This document shows positions 17,941 to 25,015 of a stretch of 25,015 bases of DNA, piece by piece. The stretch lies in contig JAKMXF010000052.1 of assembly GCA_024704765.1 (NCBI GenBank), forward strand, positions 1 to 25,015, written 5' to 3'. The notes under the pieces were generated by a model. It had not been told where the DNA came from. It did no database searches and worked only from the letters and a program-made list of their open reading frames with translations. A program made the position numbers and the translations under genes. Origin of the DNA: Oopsacas minuta (taxonomy: Eukaryota; Porifera; Hexactinellida; Lyssacinosida; Leucopsacidae). Positions within the stretch are counted from its first letter, which is position 1, and every line of letters begins with the position of its first letter.

Positions 17941-19080
17941 TTAATCATTCATAATATCATCAAAGTCAACTTGCATTGATGTATTAGCCACCCTCAAAAT
18001 GTTTTCCAAATGTTCTTGATTGAATCTTTTTTGGCGTTTATTTTTAATATAATTGAGATTTGAAAATAGTGATTCACATATGTATGTGGATTCAAACATT
18101 GTCAACAACCTATTACCTAAATCGAATAGTGCAGGGCATTTCTGATAAGTACATTATGAGTCGATACATCGGAATAATTTGCATCCAGATGCCCAGGAAT
18201 GAAATCAATCTTATGTGTCTAACTGGAGATTTTGATTTGAGGAAATTTGTAACTTCATAGTTTCATTCATAAGGTCTTTAAACTCTTTATTTAGTTTAGT
18301 AGTAAGCAGTAAGGACGTTCTGGTGGATTACACAATGAAAAGATATTATACTAGAGTTAAGTGACTTTAATTTGCTTGTTAATCCTTGCGCACATCCTAC
18401 CATTGCTGGAGCTCCATCCGTTGCAATTGAGACAATCTTATCTATACCTAGCTTTTGATATTATAGAAAAGTGACCAAGGCATTAAAGATATCATTGCCT
18501 GTAGTGTGACCAGTTAAACCAATCACAGTGAGTAATTCTTCCTAGAACTGATCCTCAATAAAAACCTCACAAAAACAGCTAACTGAGCAACATCTCTAAT
18601 ATCAGTAGATTCATCGATTGCAAGTGAAAAGAAAAGTTTTAATAGGCTTAGTCTTCAGATTATTAAAGAGAAATTCTGAAATTTCATCAACGCTCCCTGT
18701 GCAGGTATTTCGTGAAAGGGGGCAAATGTCCCATAGCTTCCGTAATTTCACATTTGTCCGGTAAAGAACTTTAGTCAATTACAACATGCATTCTTTTACT
18801 ACAGGGGCAATAAAATATGGTAACATAGATTTCCCACATATATAAGCAACAACAAGCGAAGCTTTAGTAATTTTCTGCTGGTGTGAAGTAAAGTTAGCTA
18901 ATATAGATACTTGATTGTGAAGAGAATGTTTCAAGCCATTAATTTTGTCCTTTCTCTGAACTGATCCAAGAGGAAAAGTTGAGTTAAATCTTGGATGTTT
19001 CGTTTCAAAATGCCTTTCTATATTAGTACTTTTTATCAGAGCACAACATTTTGGCTTTCCAGAAAACTCATCTAACACAA
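17941..19080 (-). pseudogene. hAT transposase relic (ZBED/GTF2IRD2-like), internally deleted
   Basis: Starts in an open frame at 19078 with LDEFSGKPKC and NIERHFETKHPRFNSTFPLG, a degraded BED-type finger. KASLVVAYICGKSM and VVKECML follow. After a stop it goes on with LFFSLAIDESTDIRDVAQLA (first catalytic Asp), VIGLTGHTTGNDIFNAL, IVSIATDGAPAMVGCAQGL (second Asp) and ISFHCVIHQ. About 600 bp of the usual protein are then missing near 18260-18340. The end is TMFESTYICESLFSNLNYIK, RFNQEHLENILRVANTS and DFDDIMND-stop at 17941, the hAT dimerisation segment. Several stops and shifts. The probable terminal repeat of the element lies upstream at 19376-19391. Confidence 0.85.
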
Positions 19081-19339
19081 ATGAGAATAGAGTTGTTCAT
19101 TCAATTAGAATTCCCTGTTTGTGCACTATCAATTTTCCTCTTCTTCACTTGCGGAAACACTATTCAGAAAATGATCTGAAGTATGTCTAGGCTAATTCTC
19201 TAATTGAAATGAAATAGTATATAAAATAAGGTTGGCAAAAACTAGCTCGAAGAGTAAATAAAGGAATTATATTTGGTAGATAGTTAGAATTTGGAAAGGA
19301 GTTTGGATGAATCCAATCCGAAGCTTGCAGTCTGGACTA

Positions 19340-19391
19340 GATTGAAGAAATGTCCGGATCCGGACCGCTGTCCGCCAGTTGAGCATTACTG
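19340..19391 (-). repeat. 5' terminal repeat region of the hAT element
   Basis: Read on the minus strand the end is CAGTAATGCTCAACTGGCGG, then ACAGCGGTCCGGATCCGGAC. Such CAGTxxTGCTCAACTGGCGG ends are typical for this hAT group. The position, about 310 bp upstream of the transposase start, fits. I did not find a matching end beyond 17941, so the other terminus is probably deleted. Confidence 0.5.
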
Positions 19392-20169
19392 ATGTAGTAT
19401 AATACAACCTCTATTATCTATCCTTTTATCACCCCTACCTTTCGATTTTTTGTGGTTACTCCCCATTCTTCATCTTCTAATATTAGAACTGAGCAGATAT
19501 GATTAGTTTTGTTAGGTCCCAAATAGTATTGACGATCAAGGTTGTATACTGAATTGAATTCGTATTATTCTAAGCACATATATAATCATCCAAAGCTTTC
19601 TTCTGGTCTGTTTCTGTATTATTATTTAACAAAGAGTGATTAACATATTTTTGGTTTGGGAGTTTCCTTTATTGGTATCTTATTTAATCAGTTACTAATT
19701 CGTCTTAGAATTGACTTAGGGGGATTATAAGTTCTTCATAATATTGTGAAATTTAACACTTATGTAGAATGTGACGATAACATGATGTATGCTAATTGCT
19801 TGAATATGAGTTTAAATAGGGCTGCTTTGTAGGAGTCTAATAAGTCAGAGAATTCTTCAAACAATAGCGCTACGATTAGTTTTTGGCAGAAGGAGTAGGG
19901 TGGTAGATGATAACCAATTTAATCGTTTGTTCGCCTGTCCTGATAGTTAAATCCAAGTGTTCGAATAATGAGAACTTCACTATATTGTCTGTGTTGGCAT
20001 CAAACCTTTACTTAACGGAATCGCAATTCCAACCCCTCGAGACGCGCGTGGTAGATTGAAGTTTTGAGCGTCTAAAATTAAAAAATTATGATTGTCGCCA
20101 GGATGGAGTGGCTAATCATTCGCCCGGGAAGGATACTTTAACCCGCCCACTTAAAAAATAGATTATTGT
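19392..20169. other. Non-coding, no feature recognised
   Basis: AT-rich stretch of about 780 bp without convincing open frames, terminal repeats or tandem arrays. Confidence 0.4.
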
Positions 20170-20598
20170 TTATCTATGATTGTTTTCCAGAACTAAAACT
20201 TCAAAAGCTTTGATAATTCTTGATGTAGTATTAATCCAAGAATTGGACAGTGAACAGCGTAATAATGGTACAACCTCCCCAACCAGATAAGTGGAAATGC
20301 CTGTAGCCCAGAGATCTGAATTGCACTTGGAGCTGGCGCGATCCCACCGCAATGAAGACCGACCTGAGCTGTTTCCAAGTTAGGGTACATCTAATATGAT
20401 AGAACGCCCAACATATAATGCACATTGGGGATGCAATCCTTAGCTTGCGGAAGGTGTATGATATATAAGTGAATGGTGAAGTGGTATCAGAATATGACGA
20501 GGAAGATCCTCTGACTTAATTTGCTCTCCTGGGTGGTGGTGAATCTTAATAAGTAATGTACATCTCATTAATTTCAATAGTCAATTCATTTAGAATAA
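20170..20598. other. Unassigned stretch with weak minus-strand coding signal
   Basis: Three overlapping minus-strand frames lie at 20170-20425. One contains KCNSDLWATGISTYLVGEVV, which loosely resembles a protein-kinase subdomain IX (DxWxxG). No other kinase motif (APE, HRD, DFG) is visible near it, so I do not call a gene. Confidence 0.2.
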
Positions 20599-20748
20599 GA
20601 GGCCGTTCAAACGTTACGTAACGCTTCCAAGGGGTAAGGAGTAGTAAAGTGTGACAGTCCTATCCTTTTTGTATTACGAATAGGGTGACATAGGAGGGGG
20701 GTGTCCAAAATTTAGGAATTTGTTGTTAAGTAACGTTTGAACGACTCC
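20599..20748. repeat. 150 bp MITE with TAA target duplication
   Basis: The left end GAGGCCGTTCAAACGTTACG (20599-20618) and the right end (read inward GGAGTCGTTCAAACGTTACT, 20748-20729) form an inverted repeat. It is perfect over CGTTCAAACGTTAC. TAA flanks both sides (20596-20598 and 20749-20751). A 3 bp TAA duplication suggests a PIF/Harbinger-type element. No coding capacity. Confidence 0.8.
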
Positions 20749-21029
20749 TAACGATTAGCCTCCGGTTGACAAGTATTCTTTTTGTATATACAGGTATTTC
20801 ACTGAATACTCTATCACCCACACTAAGTCAACTTTGTGCCCATTGTTTTTATGTCAATACGACACCGAATCGAATACCTATGATATTCGTATACTAGACT
20901 AACGGGGTGTGTTCTAATTAATTTACCAACATCAGTAACCAGTCCCTAAAATGATGCAAACATCAGGTGTCAGAAGATTTCAAAAATTAAAGTTATTTTT
21001 GGGCTGCTTTTTAGCCAAGTGTGTTGTCA

Positions 21030-21060
21030 TACAGTCTGTCAAGATGAAATTGAGACTTTC
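21030..21060 (+). repeat. Left half of the dispersed repeat also found at 8290-8530
   Basis: ACAGTCTGTCAAGATGAAAT followed by TGAGACT matches the minus strand of 8479-8505 closely. The matching right half lies at 22316-22450. The Tc1-like transposase at 21268-22264 sits between them. Similarity fades right after TGAGACT, so the exact junction was not located. Confidence 0.6.
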
Positions 21061-21267
21061 GTGTAATTATGTATATTTTAGAATTTCTTCATTTGCTATG
21101 GTTAGATATGAAACGCATTTGTTTTCTGATTTATTTATACATGTGTATTAAGTTACCATTAGTTAATTGATTCTAGAATACACGAATAACCTATCTTAGA
21201 ATACACATTCCCGAAAATATCTGCTATATTCCTATAGACCGTTTCAATATCAGTCTTTGGCTAATAT

Positions 21268-22264
21268 TTGTCTTTTGTGTCGAAATACAAAATCAGTATA
21301 GTGGAGTTAGAACGAAGAGACCTCATCCGCAAATTATTCGATGCGGGGGTTACAAGTGGTAGCGAAATACATCAGCGAACAGCTATCCCGAGGAGCACTG
21401 TTTTCCGCATATTAGCCAAATTTCGTCAGGCGGTGATATACAGAGGAAATCTGGAACCAGAAAACAGAGAATATTGCTAGATCTCTTGTAAGCTTGGCAA
21501 ATCAGAATCGCAAGATGTCCATCCGAAAATTGGCCAGTTGATTCAATCATCTTCGCCAGAAAGGTTTATCCCATGAGACGGTCAGGAAGGAATTATAGAG
21601 GAGAGGGTACGCCCACAAGGTTGCAAGGAATATTCCTATACTAACGGATCAACACAAATAACATAGAGTATTGTGGGCTAAGAATAACAAACAAACTGAC
21701 TGGGAGCGAGTTGTTTTAAGCGATGAGATGTCAATTTGGCTAGCTGGTGTCAGAATAAGGCTGTGGGGCATAGGAGACCAACTAGCGGTCAAGCAAAGCA
21801 ACAACCATAGTCCAAAATTACATGTTTGTGGAGCAATTTCTGCTCATCGGACCTTTCCGTTAAAGGTTTTTAGGCAGAACCTCACAGGAGAATTATATAC
21901 GAACATCCTAAACGAGTGTCTGATTTTACAAGCTCAGGTATTGTACCCTGACTGCTGGGTCTTTCAGGAAGACAACGATTCAAAGCACACGTCAAAGGTT
22001 GCTAAGACTTTCCGTGAAAGTCATGATATACTTCGTATGGAATAGTCTGCTTGTAGCCCAGATCTAGACCCGATCGAAAATTTGTGGGCTTGGATCAAAC
22101 ATCAGATTGATTTGAACCCTCCTCGTCATCTTAGTGGACTTGAAGAAACCCTTCTCTCTATTTAGAATTCTATAGAACCTGAATTTTTGTAACCTCATTG
22201 GCAATCTATGCCAAAACGTCAGATGTTAGTGATCCAGAGTAATGGCTTTAAGATCAAATATTAG
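21268..22264 (+). pseudogene. Tc1-like transposase (DD34E), multiple stops
   Basis: About 330 codons. The N-terminal HTH is VELERRDLIRKLFDAGVTSG...TAIPRSTVFRILAKF. A frameshift near 21428 is followed by GDIQRKSGTRKQRILLDLL and the second HTH with MSIRKLAS and GLSHETVRKEL. In-frame stops fall at about 21488, 21540, 21596 and 21660. The catalytic half (21671-22045) is open: VVLSDEMSIWL (first Asp), VRIRLWG, KLHVCGAIS, CWVFQEDNDSKHTSK (second Asp). A TAG takes the place of the usual Trp before SACSPDLDPIENLWAW (Glu). I count 34 residues between second Asp and Glu. The catalytic triad is intact at residue level. A different lineage from the element at 2248-3570, since the HTH and linker sequences differ. 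Confidence 0.9.
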
Positions 22265-22315
22265 TGTATAGACACGTTTTAATAAATCAACTCGTATTTC
22301 GAGGCTTGTGATGAT

Positions 22316-22450
22316 CACACAGTCCAACAAATTTTCAGCATTTTTTGCTCTAGAATACACGGTAGTGTTTCTTATGTATTCAAGTACCCTGATTGCAAAT
22401 ATCCAATCAGTTTTTCCCTATCAGGCAAGGATTTTGAAAAATTCAATACT
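22316..22450 (+). repeat. Right half of the dispersed repeat also found at 8290-8530
   Basis: Contains GCTCTAGAATACACGGTAGT, TTCAAGTACCCTGAT and AATATCCAATCAG, matching the minus strand of 8340-8460. The 67-codon plus frame here and the 77-codon minus frame at 8329-8562 translate alike for this reason only. Confidence 0.65.
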
Positions 22451-22594
22451 TTGTTTTCTCATTGTCCCAGTGCATTCCTATAAATATATCTCTTTAGTTT
22501 GGCTAATATAGTGCACACTTATGATTAAATTACAAAGAAAATTGTTAATTGGTTTAGCATTTATTATACGAATTTAGAAATTCTTGGAATATAA

Positions 22595-22911
22595 TTATCT
22601 TTTGTATGTGGCATCAGAAATATATCTTTTTAGTGACCAACAATCATCAGCCATCATGTTTGGAGAGAACTTTCCATTGTACTCATATCTTGATGAATTC
22701 TTTCACCAAATTCATTACTCATAGCACCTAGATTTTCTGGAAAAAATTGCAAAATGTGAGTGAAGAAACTGTATTTTAGAGACATGTTACATCCCATTGT
22801 TTTGAATACATCAAGTAATGTCACAACAAGTTCTTCATAAATTGGTGATTTCTTAGTTCCTACAAAGTTCTCATTTAAAGATTTGAAAGAATTCCATGGT
22901 GCTTTCTCGAC
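22595..22911 (-). pseudogene. C-terminal fragment of the uncharacterised LGLMKNFV-type repeat protein
   Basis: The minus strand from 22911 reads VEKAPWNSFKSLNENFVGTK, then PIYEELVVTLLDVFKTMGCN, MSLKYSFFTHILQFFPENLG, AMSNEFGERIHQDM and STMES. After a frameshift it continues MMADDCWSLKRYISDATYKR-stop at 22595. ERxHQD and ADxCWxLxRD-like motifs close this family. The fragment starts exactly at the N at 22912. Its first 127 bp duplicate 6699-6825, the last part of the relic at 6686-8149. Together the two pieces would cover the whole protein. Confidence 0.8.
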
Positions 22912-22912
22912 N
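22912..22912. other. Single N, probable scaffold join
   Basis: Minus-strand repeat protein fragment on the left, plus-strand hAT fragment missing its N-terminus on the right. Both are truncated precisely at this base. Confidence 0.75.
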
Positions 22913-24115
22913 GTTTCATATGTTAAGGGACATGCCTCAACCTGGTCCTGCAGGAAGCTGTGAGACAGGGTGCTTCCATGAAGAGATGCATTGACATAAT
23001 ACAGTCAGTGACTGTCTATGTGAAGAGTAGCCCGAGAAGGCTTGCTTCGTTCACTGAATTCGAGAACGGGGGAGAAGATTATGTGGAGACTGAGAAGTTG
23101 AAAAAGTTGTGTCCAACGCGATGGGTCATGCGGATGCCGGTTGTGAGAGCAATACTTCAGAACTACGCACACTTACTGGATTGGTTCCAGGAGCAAATCT
23201 CGGAAGGAAAAATAGAAGACAAGCAAGCAACCCTCATTCACATCAACAGCCTTAGCGACTTCTATGTTTTCTTTTCTTTGAATACTCTGATGGACTGGTG
23301 GAGATAGTGCATCCAATACACAAGTGGGTTCAAGGAGTTAACATCACGATTTCAGAAACCAGAAAGTTCTTCGCGACGCTAGCTAGACTGCTGCATCTTG
23401 AGGCTGTTGTCCAAGGTTATGAGTTCTGCCGCCAGTGCAAGGCTACTTCCGAGGAAATGGACCTAGAGGGTTCCACTGTTCCAAGGGGTCTAAATATTTC
23501 AGAGAAACGTCGTATTGGAGGGAGAATAGTTCCAGTTACTGAGTCCGACATCGAGACGTACTTCATGTCTCAGTATAGGGCTCTCTTTCAAACTGCACTC
23601 GATGAGATCGAGGAACGTTTCCATGTGGACGAGGCTATTGTGGCCCTAGAAGATGTTCTGATTCGTTATCCAGAGCCTGAGGCATCAGAGGTAGCCATCA
23701 GGGCTGTTAGTGAGGTGTTCACAGCGGATGTGGATGCCAAGGCCCTAGACGTGAGGTGAAGACAGTGAGGCTAATTAAACCGGACAGAAATGAGCAGCAT
23801 GTTCTGGACTTTGTGTCAGAATTTCAGTCTGATTCCATGTTGCGCGTGGTCCTACCTAACATTTGTTCCTGTTTACGTCTGCTCTCTGTCCAAGCTTCAC
23901 CCACTTGTACTGCAGAGCGCACCTTCTCTGTTATCAGGAGGCTGAGGACGTACATCAGAAGCACATGTGGTCAAGCTCATTTCAATCACGGAGCAATCTG
24001 TCACGTCCACGCTGACCGCTTGGACAAAGTCAATATCCAAGACGTAGTGGATGAATGGAGAGATTCCAAAGGCATAGCGGTGAGACAGAATCAGGTGGCC
24101 TCAAGGGTGGAGTGA
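22913..24115 (+). pseudogene. hAT transposase relic, ZMYM1-like (DUF4371 group), C-terminal half
   Basis: Begins right after the N with TCLNLVLQEAVRQGASMKRC, then DIIQSVTVYVKSSPRRL and KLKKLCPTRWVMRMPVVRAI, a conserved block of this group. A frameshift near 23285 leads to DGLVEIVHPIHKWVQGVNIT and ISETRKFFATLARLL, then DIETYFMSQYRALFQTALDE and IEERF. A second frameshift at about 23755 leads to the hAT dimerisation segment PTCTAERTFSVIRRLRTYIR, with NHGAICHVHADRLDKVNIQD. The last frame ends at TGA 24113-24115. Otherwise the sequence is nearly free of stops and clearly GC-richer than its surroundings, so this copy is young. The N-terminal DNA-binding and first catalytic regions are missing because of the break at 22912. 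Confidence 0.85.
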
Positions 24116-24239
24116 AACAACAAATAATATGTATGAAATCCAAATGACCCAAATATTTAATCTGTACCAATATTTGTTAGTACAAGTGAAGTTAATATCT
24201 AAAGTCGGGCGCAGTTGTTACAGCCACTCTACTGACCCC

Positions 24240-24298
24240 TTCTAAAATTTTCTAGGAGGGGGCGCATGCCCCCCTGCGTCCCCGTGTTTGCGCCTATG
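24240..24298 (+). repeat. 3' terminal repeat region of the ZMYM1-like hAT element
   Basis: After the stop comes AT-rich sequence and then a GC-rich end with AGGGGGCGCATGCCCCCCTG, then CCCCGTGTTTGCGCCTATG. Ends with GCGCCTATG next to runs of C are typical for this hAT group. The inner GGGGGCGCATGCCCCC is a near-perfect palindrome. The 5' end of the element is not in the window. Confidence 0.55.
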
Positions 24299-24636
24299 AT
24301 GGAACTGCATAGTCTGACGCAAGTTTGGTTATGTACAAGTGTCGGATTTACTGTGCTACTGCAATTTGCTTGTGATTTCCAGACTCCACATTGTCGGATT
24401 AAATAGGTTCATTGTACATTTCTGTCGAGATAATTAGTAATCGATCAGAATTTTTCCATTCTTTTATCCTGTTCTATAAAAATAATACTTCCCTTGATCA
24501 TATCCTCGGAAATTTTTGACAAATTTGTTCCATATACTTCATAAAGTGAATGGTTAATATTCATATACGGTTTAAGTTGCATATTTCCTAACGCTATTGT
24601 GTTCACATGTCTAGACATTTAATCTATAAAATATAT
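24299..24636. other. Non-coding, no feature recognised
   Basis: AT-rich spacer of about 340 bp between the hAT end and the Tc1-type element. Confidence 0.4.
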
Positions 24637-24637
24637 A

Positions 24638-25015
24638 CAGTCAGGTGGCAAAAGTATTCGACCACACAAATATATTGTCATAAATTGTATACTCTTTCCC
24701 GCTCCTATATATTGTGTAGTCTATATTCGTAGCTACTATCTAGTAATTTGTATAGAATAACACATGTTTTTCAAGAATTTCAAAAAAATATTTTAGATTG
24801 ACACTTTTTGAAGGTGTTAATTATTAATAATTATTAGATAATTATTGATAATCAAAATATGTGGTAATTCAAAACCTATTAAGAATTTATAATTTCTGAC
24901 TTGATATTTGAATTCTACGTAGGCGAGTTACCCCAGATTGAAATTTCCAATCGGATTGAGCCATTTTTACCAGAGTTATAGATGAATTTCAATTTTGTGC
25001 CATTTGTGCCACCTT
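24638..25015. mobile_element. Tc1-type non-autonomous element (MITE), right end at window edge
   Basis: TA at 24636-24637 is followed by CAGTCAGGTGGCAAAAGTAT and TCGACCAC, a classic Tc1-family left terminus. The window ends with TTTGTGCCACCTT, which matches the inverted complement of CAGGTGGCAAAAG. The right terminus is thus probably being entered at the edge. The ~370 bp interior is AT-rich and non-coding. If the window continued with GACTGTA, the element would be closed. Confidence 0.65.

Overview
The window looks like repeat-rich nuclear DNA from a metazoan, most likely an arthropod. A copepod-type crustacean genome is my guess, but nothing in the sequence proves it. The background is very AT-rich, no bacterial operon is present, and one probable spliced host exon sits at the left edge. 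Almost everything else recognisable is decayed transposable-element or gene-relic coding sequence. I found no intact gene, rRNA, tRNA or CRISPR array.

Layout. 1-309 (-) is a coiled-coil exon that runs off the left edge. 860-1182 and 1899-2220 are two copies of a 0.32 kb direct repeat. 2248-3570 is a complete but frame-broken Tc1-like (DD34E) element with near-perfect terminal inverted repeats. 4080-5340 is a diverged ~59 bp AT-rich satellite with a ~175 bp higher-order period. 5841-6684 (+) is a relic of a Mutator-domain-like protein. 6686-8149 (-) is a decayed copy of an uncharacterised, highly repeated metazoan protein family. 8290-8948 holds three small repeats, followed by a complete DD37D-type mariner relative at 8989-10269. 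11190-12495 (+) is a MULE transposase relic. 12644-13222 contains a hairpin, a 16 bp minisatellite and GCAGAAAyTGGTCCCC-type MITEs. 13439-15479 (-) carries an integrase fragment, an unknown reading frame and a broken cysteine protease of ubiquitin-protease type. 15540-16329 (+) is a GTF2IRD2/ZBED-like hAT relic. 16617-17700 (+) is a relic with a PARP catalytic domain. 17941-19391 (-) is a second hAT. 20599-20748 is a 150 bp MITE. 21268-22264 (+) is a second Tc1-like transposase lying between two halves of another repeat. 22595-22911 (-) is the C-terminal end of the same repeated family seen at 6686-8149. 22913-24298 (+) is a ZMYM1-like hAT. A Tc1-type MITE begins at 24638 and reaches the right edge.

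Assembly. Three single N characters (6685, 16330, 22912) look like scaffold joins. The 127 bp just left of N22912 match the 127 bp starting 14 bp right of N6685 with one mismatch and in the same orientation. The two gene fragments there complement each other into one protein. The scaffold order may therefore be wrong at these Ns. The 13 bases right after N6685 also equal the end of the Tn5/Nextera mosaic end.

The most biologically interesting items are the ubiquitin-protease-like relic beside an integrase, the PARP relic, and the two-part uncharacterised repeat protein. None can be shown to work as a system here, because every copy is broken.
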